Source of the DNA: Toxotes chatareus
Taxonomy: Eukaryota; Chordata; Actinopteri; Toxotidae
DNA: 64,000 bases
Assembly: GCA_016801885.1 (NCBI GenBank)
Contig: CM028887.1
Coordinates: forward strand, 21,831,615-21,895,614
Direction of reading: 5' to 3'
In this document: positions 1 through 11,099 of the stretch, piece after piece
How the letters are laid out: every line of letters begins with the position of its first letter
How positions within the stretch are numbered: position 1 is the stretch's first letter
Made by a program: the position numbers and the translations under genes
Notes under the pieces: generated by a model
Told to the model about the DNA's origin: nothing
Seen by the model: the letters and a program-made list of their open reading frames with translations, nothing else
The model's database searches: none

Positions 1-39
1 AACTTATTCCTGACTGCACCCACAAGCACAGACTCTCAC

Positions 40-184
40 CATTGAAGTTACGTCGGAGCTGGGCCTCTTTCTCCCCATTTTCATCCAGCCCCTCCACCTT
101 CATCTTTTTCCACTGCATCTCATCTTTTTCCTGGATCTTCAGGTCACTGTGCAGCTCAGCCTGCCGCACTGGGGACAACTGCAT
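40..184 (-). CDS. lrpap1: lrpap1 coding exon 2 (RAP, N-terminal domain), partial gene
   Basis: RAP is an ER chaperone that binds newly made LDL-receptor-family proteins and stops premature ligand binding. On the minus strand this exon reads MQLSPVRQAELHSDLKIQEK, then a D-E-M-Q-W-K-K-M-K stretch, GLDENGEKEAQLRRNFN and one extra G. This closely follows human LRPAP1 (LPPVRLAELHADLKIQERDE, GLDEDGEKEARLIRNLNV). The acceptor is the AG at 185-186, chosen because it gives R-M-Q-L-S-P-V, matching human R-L-H-L-P-P-V. A competing AG six bases further in would drop two residues. The donor is GTGAGAGT just left of position 40. The exon is 145 nt, 48 codons plus one base; the dangling G fits the GTN valine that follows in human. 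The remaining exons lie off the left edge. Nothing looks broken. Confidence 0.93.
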
Positions 185-1207
185 CTATCAAAACCAGAAC
201 ACGAGTCTACTTAATAAAAGTAAGACAGAAGGAGGGAGAAGGTTTGAGGACAGGGAAGGGTAAGGAGTGAGAAGAAAACAGGCTGAAACTATAAAGTTAA
301 TTATTCTGTAGGTCGTTTGATCAATGTAAATGGAAAAACTCAGCTCCTAGAGACGCTTTTGTTCAAGCAGAGCTGGACACATACTACTCAGATTAAAGCT
401 CAATTCTAATCTTTCTCTGACCTTGATGACAGACTTCAAGATCACATTCTGCTCTGGTCTGAAAACAGGGCAGGTCACTGTGGACAGTCTGCTCTGACTG
501 AGGACTCAACTACTTCAGCAACTTATGAAGTAAAAATAGCAGAGGATATTATTTTTAGTGAATAAAGCATGGCATACAGGAGAAGAGTTGTTTGACTTGC
601 TACTCATTTATTGTTCATTTTTCCAGTTAGATATATACTTTACAGTATTCTGACTTTGGTGTCTTTCTACCTAATAGTGGACATATTTCAACCAGAGAGA
701 TATCCACAATTATTGTCTTTTGCTGGAGACCACTGAGGTCTACTGGGGCAACTGGGTAGTTGCTCAAAGGTCCTCTGCTGTGGTTATTTTAAAATAGAAG
801 AATTATACTCATTCTTTACCCCCATGTCCATCTGTACTCCTATCAACCCTCTGGTAATATGCTTGATTATCCAGCTTCTTGGATGCAAACTATTCAACCT
901 AAGCTCATTAAACAAAGACCACCTGCACAGCTGATAAATACACTATGTTTACTGGACACCAGACTTTAGGGATGAGTAGTGATGCACACCTGCTTATCGG
1001 CTTGAACCCAGTATATGAGCGTTAACACTACATCTTAATTAGGGTGAATACATTATTCTCAATGTAATGATAAAAAGCCATCTATGTGGATTCAGTTGTG
1101 TTTGATGGGCCTTAACGACCGATACGTGTTACGTGTATTTGAGTCACTATGCACAGTTGGTACAGCCGAGTTTCATGTGAACAGACCTTTCATTTTCACA
1201 TACGTAC
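185..1207 (-). other. lrpap1: lrpap1 intron 1
   Basis: This is the 1,023-bp intron between the two recognised coding exons. The donor on the minus strand is AGG|GTACGTA at 1208/1207, and the acceptor is GTTTTGATAG ending at 185. The phase is 0, so codon 54 (AGG, Arg) closes exon 1 and ATG (Met) opens exon 2. No repeat or conserved-looking block stands out inside it. Confidence 0.85.
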
Positions 1208-1369
1208 CCTTTTAGCCTTCTCCCACACCTGGTTCAGCTTGGCTATCCTGAACTCCACCGTTTGCCCATCACTGCCGCTCGGCTTGGGCTCGTTCACTTC
1301 CCGAGAGTATTTCCCAGCCATTACACCCACACCGAGACACAGGGCAACGACTAAACACTGCAGTTTCAT
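1208..1369 (-). CDS. lrpap1: lrpap1 coding exon 1 (signal peptide and start of mature RAP)
   Basis: This 54-codon first coding exon begins MKLQCLVVALCLGVGVMAG, a short basic start, then a hydrophobic core and small residues, as expected of a secretory signal peptide. KYSREVNEPKPSGSDG and EFRIAKLNQVWEKAKR follow. Human LRPAP1 has GKYSREKNQPKP and EFRMEKLNQLWEKAQR at the same place, so the assignment is firm. The start is the ATG at 1367-1369, because the signal peptide begins there. An in-frame ATG 34 codons upstream (1469-1471) would place a Cys/Arg-rich stretch before the signal and is probably 5' UTR. The exon ends at AGG|GTACGTA in phase 0, matching exon 2. The mature protein would enter the ER and start the RAP D1 helical domain. 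Confidence 0.93.
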
Positions 1370-1546
1370 TTTAGAAATATCTCTACACAAACAACAACAG
1401 AAGAAAAGGCGCCGAAAAACTGTAGCTAGGCTAACCCCCCCCCGACCAAAATTAGCAGGATAGCACTTCAACTGTTTCTGTTATTGTGGCTCGCTACAGT
1501 ACCACAAGTCATGTGCTCAAAAGGGGAAGGCACTTCCTTAAGACGT

Positions 1547-1567
1547 GCATTATGGGATTTGTAGTTT
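1547..1567 (-). promoter_or_regulatory. ZNF143/THAP11 (Staf) type ACTACA element
   Basis: On the minus strand the sequence reads AAACTACAAATCCCATAATG followed by C. The vertebrate promoter consensus for ZNF143/THAP11, as I recall it, is AACTACAATTCCCA followed by GAATGC-like bases, so nearly every position fits. It sits about 180 bp upstream of the lrpap1 start codon, the usual distance for this motif. It is the strongest single promoter element in the window. Confidence 0.7.
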
Positions 1568-1614
1568 TCTATCCCAGCGCTTTCATTTCAAGTAAAGCGG
1601 AAACGCTCTTCATT

Positions 1615-1630
1615 AAACTACAGTTCTCGA
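1615..1630 (+). promoter_or_regulatory. Weaker ACTACA element, opposite orientation
   Basis: The plus strand reads AAACTACAGTTCTCGA. The ACTACA half is perfect, but the CCCA half is reduced to CTCG. It lies 48 bp beyond the good copy and points the other way. It could be a second, weak site, or support divergent transcription to the right. It could also be chance. Confidence 0.35.
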
Positions 1631-1859
1631 AATTCATCTCTACTTCGTCACCAAGCAACGAGGGCTGCAAAGACTGAGCAAATAGAAATGCTCCACGCGT
1701 ATACGTGACTGGATGCTGCTCACATCCACACGTACCACATGATGATGGTGATGGGCTGTGGTCTGCAGGAGAAGAGTCTGTTTTGTTAGTTTTGAAACTA
1801 CAAGCAAAGAGGTAAAGCACCCTCAAAACAGACTTAGTCCCTCTGTAAAAGTCCTATGA

Positions 1860-2061
1860 CAGAGGTGTCCTAACTGTTCCACAAAGGGCAATGTGGCTGC
1901 AGGTTTTTGTTCCAACCAATCAAGAACACACAGTTTGACCAATCAACTGTCTGAAGACTGAGATCAGTTGATTAAATGAGTCAAATCTGGTGTGCTGCTG
2001 CTTGGTTGGAACAAAAACCTGCAGCCACACGGCCCTTTGTGGGGCAGTTTGGACACCTCTG
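1860..2061. mobile_element. Palindromic hAT-like MITE
   Basis: This 202-bp element is a long imperfect palindrome. The ends are CAGAGGTGTCC and GGACACCTCTG, perfect inverted repeats of each other. Inside them, CCACAAAGGGC and GCTGCAGGTTTTTGTTCCAA on the left mirror TTGGAACAAAAACCTGCAGC and GCCCTTTGTGG on the right. The flanks TCCTATGA (1852-1859) and GCCTATGG (2062-2069) agree at 6 of 8 positions, consistent with an 8-bp hAT-type target duplication. I know this palindrome as a common teleost repeat. It is non-coding and too short for a transposase. It lies about 490 bp upstream of lrpap1 exon 1. Confidence 0.8.
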
Positions 2062-2069
2062 GCCTATGG

Positions 2070-5000
2070 GGTTGTTTTTTCTTTCTGCAGATCTGAAAAG
2101 AACTTGGTTAATCCCCTACACATATTTCTATCAAGGTTAAAGAAGTTCACTTTGAGATTCTTGTGAGTGTTCTTGTAAGTATTTTGTTTAAAAGAGAGAG
2201 AAACTGTCATCCATCTTTTTAAAGGAGAAAAGCTTTTTGAGTGATTCAAAACATTTACTTTTGATGTAGTTGATGGTATCTTATTTGTTTTTCAGATTAT
2301 GTAATATGCTATTGTTATGCTAATGAAATATTAATTGAATTAGAAATAAGTTTGCTTGCAAAAATGATGTATTCATAAGTGAAATACCTTAAAGCTCAAC
2401 TGATGGTTGAAATTTAAAATACATTAAAAATAAAGTTTTGCCGATTATTTTTGTATTTAAATCCCAAACCCATGCACATATATTATAATAAATAAATAAT
2501 AATATTAATAAAATAAAAATATTTCATTGTTATATTATTCTTATAATATTTTTTCATACATTGTACATGCATTGTTGTACAAATTTTTATTTATTAAAGT
2601 AGATCTCTGATGTCTGTATTGTTGTTTGTTTCCTCTATTATTGTGCAATTTGTGCTCATTTAAGACAAAAAAAGAAAAAAAACATTTTGGCTGTCCGTCA
2701 TCAGTAATAGAGCATTGTTATAATAATTCCTCATTCCAACCCTTTCAGACTGTTTATTGATTTGATATTTATGGTTTTCATTTTTCTAGATGTTAATAGG
2801 TTTCACCATGTACCTTGCTGTTGTAAGGATGTCTGAACATTTGTGATGTGTAAAAATGTTCTCCAGTAATTGAGTTTAAAGGAGATGCAGTGAAATCAAA
2901 TCACAACCCTCAATAAATACTGTATATGGCAGATATACATAAATATGTTGATAATGTAATACTTAATAATTAATAATTCATGAAAGTACACACACACACC
3001 TTTCTAAATGAACAATTGATATTTTTCATTACATATTCATGCCAGCCAAGCTAAATGGATTTAGAGAGAGACAGAATGAGAGCAAGCTTTTTATTATTGA
3101 TCTACTGAACTGGTCGCTTTGAAAAAAAATTGTTTATACAGCATTCATGCCAACACACCACAATAACTGAACTAAATTCAGTTAAACTATATTAAACTGG
3201 GAGAAAGAGATGGGAAAAGGACGAGAGACGGACAGTCAGACAGAAAGACATCATTTTGTACTTGCTCACCCTGATAATATTGTTTCAGAACTTTGTCAAT
3301 AAATCTCATTCAGCTGAAAGTGAATTGTATTGAATTGAAGTAAGGGAGAGAAAGACGGAGTGAATGAATAATGGACTTGTGGGTGGGAGCCAAGCAACAA
3401 TTCATAACCGCTCAACAAAAGACACAAACAAATCGCATCGTTTTTCAGAGTAGTTTTAAATCTGCAATCTACTGTTTATCACAAAAAAAAAGGAAAAAAA
3501 GACTCTGACTTTAAATTACATTGTTTAAAAACAAGCAAATTTAATCATCTGTAGATAAATTCATTTTAATGTAATGACATTTGGTGACACAGTAGACCAA
3601 ATAATAACAGAAATGGGAGACTTAAGATAAATTAGCTGCATAATCTCTGTCACCTGGTTATTACTGACTTATACACTGTAACTCCAACACTGACAGATGA
3701 ACAGATATTGTTGGGGTTGGCAGCTGTGTTTATGGGGACATCTTCGTTGGTCAAACAACTTTCCTTACAAACAACTTTCCTTAGAGACTGAGACAGTACA
3801 GCCTTGTATACTCTTTCCTGACAAAGATTAATTTATTCAGTCATCCAGATCTCCAGGCTTGTGGAGATACAGTGCTTACCAGCTGGCCACGAGACGTCCT
3901 TGGAGGAAGGGGGGCACACTGTTCAAAGGACTGAGATGAGATATAGATGCCTGGCTGCTTCCTTCACTGATGTTTCTTCAGGGGTCACTGAGCTCAGACA
4001 TTTGTGACTTATGAAATATGCTGGAGTTCATGCACCAGCAAGTTGTGAGCATTGATGAAGCATTACTTTATATAACAGTGGCTTTACTTTGAAGTTTTGG
4101 TCATCTAGTGGGACTTACAATGCATATTGCAATAGAGCACACTTGCAGTATTGGATCAGTGTACTGAAGCAACATGTATGAGAGCAGGGGTTAAGAGACT
4201 ATGTGTCTTCATTGAACAGCATTGTTTAACATAGTACATGGAAAGTTTGATTACAGTGGAAGGTTTATTACAGAAAAGAGTTCTTAAATACCTGGTTCAA
4301 GCCTAAATTTTGTGCGAATATTAAAAATCAGCTTGGGAGAAAAAAAGACAGGCACAGGGTAAATGAATACCAGTGGTAAGTACATTTACTCATGTAAGAT
4401 CAACACCACCTTGTCAAAGGCTCTGAGATGTTCTCAGTATCCCAGCACAGCGTCTCAGCATCAATGCACACATGCATGCACACTTAGGGGATGATGGGTA
4501 ATGTTGAGATGTTTAAGTGACTTTCCAGACGAATAAATAAATAAAAACTACACTACATGACCTTTATGAGAGATTGTTTAAAACAATGGTGGCCTGTAAA
4601 AACTCTTTTCTTTCTTTTTCTTCCTTTTTTGTACAATTAATATTCATATAAAGAAAAGACACTTTCTAATAATTACGGTGACATTTTAATATGCATCACT
4701 GGTCCATGTCATCAGATGAAAAATAAATTGGAATTTACACTTCAGTAAGTGTTCTAATTTGGCTGTATCAGCACAAAACTTTGCATGAAGTTGTATTCAA
4801 TGTGCAACACTTTATTTTGTAGCTGTTGTGTTGTGATTGAAAAACAGGCCCTTTAACAATCGATCAAAGTGATTTCTTTCTGTTATCTTAGAGAGAAATG
4901 TGTTGTAGTCTTATTAAAGATACCCTTGTGCAGTCCTGGATTACTTGACATGTTTATAGATAAAAATCAGTTGGGTTAAATTGTACTATCATAGATCACA

Positions 5001-5330
5001 AAAGGATCAAATAGTGAGTGAGTGTTAGGTGTTGGTTTGGTTGTGATAAGATGAGTGATATTGCACAAATATGTGTCTGCGGGCAGGTCTCTGGAGTGGG
5101 AAGTCAAGAAAGAGAGATGTTAGGCCAGGGGGAGACTGTGGAACAGCAAACAGCTCACAGAACCATGACTCTTACAAAAACCATGTTTGATGACGGCATC
5201 ATTTTGTCTCCCTTTGGCCTCCATTATGTGGCAAGAAAGATATTACCTGCAGTGGGGTGTGAGAACAGTGCGATACAGAAGAGAGACAGAGTGAAAGAAA
5301 GCCAGAAAGTGAGAAAGAAGAAAGAAGAGG
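2070..5330. other. AT-rich intergenic DNA, no gene seen
   Basis: This is low-GC sequence with A/T tracts (for example 2485-2600) and no coding-quality frame or recognisable transposon. The only structured item is a perfect 16-bp tandem duplication at 3752-3783. The 122-aa frame over 5018-5386 ends in a Lys/Arg-rich tail made by the purine tract and is not credible as a gene. Confidence 0.6.
3752..3783. repeat. Perfect 2 x 16-bp tandem repeat
   Basis: CAAACAACTTTCCTTA occurs twice with no spacer and no mismatch. The lack of divergence suggests recent slippage or duplication. Confidence 0.9.
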
Positions 5331-5376
5331 AAGGAAAAAAGAATTTAAGAAAAGAAAGAAAGAAAGAAAGAAAGCT
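5262..5376. repeat. Purine tract ending in (AAAG)n
   Basis: Nearly all bases from 5262 are A or G on the plus strand, ending in about six uninterrupted AAAG units (5348-5374). Tracts like this are common as microsatellites and can form triplex DNA. Confidence 0.85.
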
Positions 5377-5794
5377 ATTGAGATAGCAGGTGTTTAATCA
5401 GCAGGTTGGGTTGTCCTGTGGGTGTTAGGGAGAGTCATAATGAAATAAAACATATATTCAATCACTGACCACAAACAAACAGTCATTATGACCAAATGAC
5501 TGCAATAAACAGGCTTCGATCATCTTATTACTTGTGCTAATTTAACTGCAGGGAACAACAGGAGCAGACATCACATTAACTGAGAGTCTAGCTGGGCTGG
5601 AATTGGCTATTCACTTGTAGAACTTTCAGTATGTCAAAATCTTCTAACGGCTATTTCATGGTGCTTTCAACAGTGCTGGGAATAGTTTCAGTTGGTTATA
5701 AAATATAGCAGTTTGCCTACATTTTGCAGTAGCTTGGTGCTGGAGCAGAAAATGTTTTTAAAAATGTAATGACTGCTCAAACATATTTTCATGT

Positions 5795-6147
5795 GCCATC
5801 TGTCAATCCACCCATTAGCTATAACGCCCATCCTTTCAAGGGTTCTGGGGGGGCAAACCCACCTGACACTGAGTGAAAGATATACCCTCGAGGATAGGCT
5901 GCCAGTGAATCACAGGGCCATTCAAGCTCACATTCACACCTGTGGGTAATTTCGGAGTTGCCAGTTAACCCAACCTGTGTGTATTTCCACTGTGGGACGA
6001 AGTAGGAGTCCCAGAGGAAACCCACACACGCATGGGGAGAACATGCAAACTCCACACAGAAGGGTCCAGGCCAGCAGCTTTCAACCCAGAACCTTGTTGC
6101 TGTGAGATATCAGTGCTAACCACTGCACCACTGTGCTGCCCCAACCC
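5795..6147 (-). mobile_element. tRNA-derived teleost SINE, full length but decayed
   Basis: Read on the minus strand from 6147, the head is GGCAGCACAGTGGTGCAGTG, then TGGTTAGCACTG and a CTGGGTTGAAAGC stretch, which is a degenerate Pol III B box. The conserved body follows: TTCTGTGTGGAGTTTGCATG, TTCTCCCCATGCGTG and TGGGTTTCCTCTGGGACTCC. The tail ends near GGATGGGCGTTATAGCTAAT (about 5815-5834). This layout matches the abundant teleost SINE whose forward form starts GGCGGCACGGTGGCGCAGTG and ends in GGATAAGCGG plus a short A-rich repeat. Divergence from that form is substantial, so insertion was not recent and Pol III activity is unlikely. Confidence 0.82.
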
Positions 6148-6149
6148 CA

Positions 6150-9100
6150 TTTATTTTTAATCATATTTTCCCTTTTAATTGTCACCCTGCACAAACCAGA
6201 TGAGCCCCCTGACTTCTGAGTTAACACATGAGCTTAATGTTCTTTCCAAGTTTTGTAAAAAAATGCTAATTTGATTTGGGACCAGACTGCAGACCAAAAA
6301 TGTGAGTAAGAGGGACATTAAAAACAAAAAGCAACAGAAATTCAGTGTGTATCATTTGTAAGAGATGCAAATAAAAAACCTACTGCATATGGCTAAGTTG
6401 GTTTGTTTCCAAAGTGTGATACTCATCTGGCAAAGTTCACTGAGTATTGTATAAACTTAATCTCAGTTACTGTTACAAGAAATAATAAGTGATGGTTTTT
6501 GCAGGTATATGGTGCCACATCACATGATGCTGTAGATGCAGATTTGTCATATAATTTTCAAAGTCAGCTTGTGCTTGTGCCTCTGCCCCGCCTCTTCCAT
6601 CTGATTCTCTCTGTACCAGTTCAACCTGACTGCCACATCCTGGGTAACTGCCAGATATCCAGGTAGCGGACTGCGCTCATCCTTTGAGCAGCTGCTGCTG
6701 CTGATTTGATGGAATGCCAGGGACCAGAACACATCTCTATTTTGGAGATCCTATACACCTGTAATATTTTTATATTTTGTGCCATAACTATTGGACATCT
6801 TCACTTTTGTTTTTCACATATTTGTCACTGTGCCATCCATCACCTTTTGCTTCTCTTACTGACCCATTACAAATTGTATGCAAGAAGTGCATGAGGAACA
6901 TTGAGTGATTAAAATGTCTGTGCTAATTTTAGAGCATGGCTGAAAAATAAAAGAGCATCTATTTTTGCATACCTGCAGCAAAGAGTTGAAGGTTCTCTCG
7001 CCCTCATTTAGAGCATTACAAAATGATCAGTTTCCAGCATTTTTTTTCCAGCAACATCTGATATCTTTGAAGCAGTTTCCAGCTTGAACATGACAATGTG
7101 AAATTGAAGTATTTTAGGTATCATTTTGAAGAGCTAAAAATTGACATATTCTGTCAAGGAAGAACGTTATATAAAAACCTGCACTGGCCAGTTTCATAGC
7201 ATTAACAGACAGCATACATAAGATGTACAGGCTTTGTTCAGCAATAGAAATGTACTTTGGACAACACAAATGTGCACATCTGACATCAAAGTTCAAGAAC
7301 ACATGCAATATCATAATACTATGTAGTTCCATGCAACTGTTGTGTTATTATGAATAGTATTGATTCATTACACAAATCAATTATGAATGATAAATCAATT
7401 ATGTTGTACTGGACAACAAGAGAATTTTTAAACAACCACTGGAAGTAATGCTGCTATAAGTAAGTTGGGGACTCTGTCTCATTTTAAACTATAAGATTTC
7501 TATTTTAAAACTTACTGGTATGGAAAGGCAATACATTTTTAATAGGAAATGGATATGGCTGATGTGTCTCCTAATAGCATGTGCAATATCATGTGCAGTG
7601 CTGCCAGTAATATGTCCTTGTGCCTTACAGTCAGCTTCACTGAAGTTGAGAGGAATCAGTCCATTCACTCACACTGACAGACAAATTTATTGTAGCTATA
7701 CTTCAGTTAGAAAAAATTCTCAGACAGGTTTGGATTCACACTCCTACCTTTGAATTGTTTTATTATGGCACAATCTTCCCTCCCGCTTATCACTTAAGTT
7801 CCAGTGATTTTATATAATTACTCCATTAAATCCTGTTTGCTCACAAGTTGAGTTACTGTAATTTTTAAAAATAACTTTTTCCTTTCTTCAAGGGCTCATT
7901 GGTTTCGATTCATTTTAATACACTCTAAATCAACACACAGAGAGTGTGAGTACGAGACATTTGTCCTTGTAATTGATCAAACATGTAACTAAGTTGAATG
8001 AATGTATAGCTCAGGTGTGGAAATCAGTCCCAGTTTAAAAGCCTGTTTTACAACTGAAATCATGATGACCATGACTTATGACGGCAGACTGCATTTATAA
8101 TGCAAAGTGTTGACTTTTAAGGTGAAAGTATCACCTGGACATGTAATTTTGAAAGTTTAGAGAATTCTTCAGAGGTCCATTATCCCAGGGATTTGTTGCT
8201 TTTAATTAATGAGAGACAGCTGACCCAGAGCTCACTGTGTTCCTAGTCCTAACTGTGCTTAAGCTGGTAAGTTCTAACCAATGTACCCTTTGTAAACAAT
8301 ATCTTTAACCGTTTTAAAACTACAGAGTGCAGCATATACATGCACCTTGGAGATAAATGTCTGGAATACCAGATGTTGCTTGTTTAGCATCTGTGAATAT
8401 AAATGTCACTCTTTTAAATAAGGAAACAGCGAAATTTTGACTCTCAGATTTATAGGAAATATTGATTGTTATTCCCCTATGCAATACAATTATGGAGTAT
8501 TGGAATATAATGTGAACTAATCATAGAAATGAGAGCAATAAAGAAAATGGAAGGAAAGTCTACTGTTTCACAAATTAAGACTTTATGGAATAGGCTCAAA
8601 CAGATAATGTGCTGATCATGTTTTTCACAAATGGATTATGTGACCATAATACATCACGTGTAATGTAAAAACTTTTGTTGGTGGTTAAGTTAAAGTAATC
8701 ACAGAAGTTATGGTAGAGTTGAGAGAGCGTGGTAAAGATTTAAGCAATAAAAACAGCTGATGTACAATAATAGCGTATACAATCATTTACTAAAGGTCAT
8801 AGGAAAGTCATAGTCAAGGTAAACAAGCAAACCATTTGATGTGAAATGGACATGGATGGCTAACATCTCAGAGGTCAACCAGGCCTTATGTTTCATTGTG
8901 TTATTTAAATGTCAAAGTGTGGCCTGCCTCTAGTCATGTCTCCTCCTCTTGATGACTATGTGGTGGGAAACCGTATTTTGTTCACTAACTGTCTTACTTA
9001 CTGAGCAACACATTATTGACCTTTCCAGGTATCATTGTAATTTCACTGCGTTTTGTGAGAGCATGTTGTGTCAAGTTACCCTCTTTATTGTATCCACTGT

Positions 9101-9400
9101 TAAGGGAACAGTTAGAAATCTGGAGCTTTGACGTGTCTGTTATTTTGACTTCAGTCATACCTGTCACCTGAAACTGCCAAGCTATGCATGTTCTTAAAAA
9201 CAAACCTCTATTATTCGAGCTGCACCTTTCCAACAATTTTGCAAATGTAAACATAAGCTAATATACTAAAACCAGTCAAATCACCCATCAGAGAAATACT
9301 TATATGAGTAGTTAATCAGTTAAGGCCGAAATAATTGATTTGGTTGAGCACTCGTGTGCAGTGGAGCCAATGCTGAGGGGGTGAATATAAATAAGTTGAT
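6150..9400. other. Intergenic DNA, no gene seen
   Basis: No recognisable gene, RNA or complete transposon. The stretch 6560-6720 is richer in GC than its surroundings and holds a 61-aa minus frame that I do not recognise. The remainder is AT-rich without clear repeats. Confidence 0.55.
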
Positions 9401-9404
9401 TTTT

Positions 9405-9885
9405 TTGATTTTTAAGCTGGTAAGGTGAACTAGTTAGCAAACAACTGGTTACTTACACATCCAGCAGACACTGAGAAAAATTAGCATTCATTCAGAGAGG
9501 TGAATAGGACTAATATTCACTTTTCTTTTTGCCTCTGGTTTGGTCTGTTCCAACTGTTGAAGGAAATATCAGGCTTTTTAGCTGCAAAATGTTCTGCTAT
9601 GTTCATCAGGTAGTTTCTGCAACAGGAAACAAATTAACTAAATGTTAATAATGTAACTAAATGTACAAAAATATAAATAAAGGAATAAAAAAATAAAAGG
9701 TACAGGCCTGAAAACCAAAACAGTGAATGCTAAAACACTCTGAAGAGCTGAGAGAAACTGCAGAGCTGGGTGATAACTCTCTGTAGGTTTGTCACTATGA
9801 ATGAGTCCTTTCACATCAAGTAGTCATGTGATGCGTTGTTAACATAAAAATGTTCAGAGACACTTTAAGACGTTTGACTTATATC
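9405..9885 (+). repeat. Teleost interspersed repeat, copy 1
   Basis: Blocks here in order are GTTAGCAAACAACTGGTTAC, CATCCAGCAGACACTGAG, TTTGCCTCTGGTTTGGTC, GAAATATCAGGCTTTTTAGC, GAAAACCAAAACAGTGAATG and AAGTAGTCATGTGATGCG, then GACACTTTAAG. The same blocks recur, rearranged, at 21.1-21.7 kb. From memory this is a common interspersed sequence in spiny-rayed fish that I cannot assign to a named family. No transposase or terminal inverted repeat is visible. Confidence 0.65.
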
Positions 9886-10143
9886 TTACCATTAATATAC
9901 TAATAAAAATCAGATGAAATGCAATGTAAAAACCAAAACTCCTGTTTAGGATTTACAAGAGCTGTAAATATTCCACTTTTTACCTCTGTTATATCCTGAC
10001 CAGTGTAATACATTCAATCCCACTGGAAAAAGATTGCAAGTACATAACTTTATTGATATTGTTATTGCTTTTATGTTTTGTACGTAGATTTACTGAAATA
10101 CTTATGGGATATCGGAGGAATTTCTTCTGAGTGAAACATCTCC

Positions 10144-10179
10144 TGTGTGTGTGTGTGTATGTGTGTGTGTGTCTGTGTC

Positions 10180-10213
<34 letters not shown>

Positions 10214-10229
10214 TGGTGGTGGTGGTGGT
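10144..10229. repeat. Compound microsatellite (GT)n-(GA)n-(GGT)n
   Basis: Interrupted GT repeats run into (GA) at about 10189-10213 and then (GGT) at 10214-10229. The minus-strand frame through it translates as Ser-Leu/Thr-His repeats and is not a gene. Confidence 0.95.
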
Positions 10230-11081
10230 AGATTCAATATTCATTAAATGTTCTCAGTCTGCTGACCTTTTCCTTCCTCCCTCCCTGAGTCCATGCTTCA
10301 TTTGATTCAATAAGAGACTTTAATTTTCAAAGCAAACCTTCACTTACAGATTTATTCCCTGGAGGTATTGCTTTGTGTACAGAGAGGAGAGGAAAGACGA
10401 GGGACAATATAGATCAGCTGGGAGGAGACGGATGACAGCTGAATGGGGGAAAAAAGACAAAAGGGGTGGCCAAATAACCTGTTCTTTGCAGCAGGACTCT
10501 TAAACCTGTAATTTCGAGAGTGGGAGAAGGAAAAATACCAATAATTTGTGCTCTGTCATTATTCTTGACTCTGTGCAGGTGTACAGCTCCATTGAAGCAG
10601 ATACGTGTAGTAGAACTGGAAAGGAAAGGAGCAAAGGTGTAGAGAAGATCTTCAAATACCTGGAATATGGAGGAGAGGTTATGATATAGTCGTTTGGCTG
10701 AGACAGAGATTGAATGTCAGATAATGAACTCGCCTGAGATTGTAAAATAAAACAGTAACAACAGCTGTCAGACTGGAGTTCACTGGCAAGAATGATTTGC
10801 ATACTTTGTTGACAAGTTTGACAAGTTTATGTCAAACCAGATGTTTCCAGGGCTTGTCCATGTATCAGTATGAGACTTGAGTTCACTCATGTCTGAGACA
10901 GTTTGTCATGAAATGCCTCAAAATGAAAACTCTAATCTAACGGAGGCAAACAGATGCTATTGTGGTGGGAGACCTTTCTGAAATGACAAAGACAATTTTA
11001 AGATCGTTTAGAAGATGTGAATTTTGATCCAGAGGTGTAAGTAGTTTTTTTAAGGCAAAAAGATAAAATTAGCCTTTGTGT

Positions 11082-11099
11082 TGTGTGTGTGTGTGTGTG
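11082..11099. repeat. (GT)n microsatellite
   Basis: Nine uninterrupted GT units. Confidence 0.9.

Larger units (their letters stand above)
1370..1720 (-). promoter_or_regulatory. lrpap1: lrpap1 5' UTR and promoter region
   Basis: This lies directly upstream of the lrpap1 start codon on the minus strand. It has more CpG than the desert to the right, for example around 1405-1420, 1541-1550 and 1576-1606. It contains a ZNF143/THAP11-type element (1547-1567), a weaker second copy (1615-1630), and GGAA ETS-like cores near 1536 and 1600. A run of nine C (1435-1443) lies in the probable 5' UTR. There is no obvious TATA box, so I infer a housekeeping-type promoter with dispersed starts. The transcription start cannot be placed from sequence alone; 1450-1550 is plausible. 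Confidence 0.65.

Noticed and set aside
1367..1471. Upstream in-frame ATG of lrpap1 (1469-1471)
   Set aside because: It would add 34 residues before the signal peptide, against the family pattern. The inner ATG places the signal peptide at the N-terminus.
5018..5386. 122-aa frame ending in a Lys/Arg/Glu-rich tail
   Set aside because: The basic tail is the translation of an (AAAG)n purine tract.
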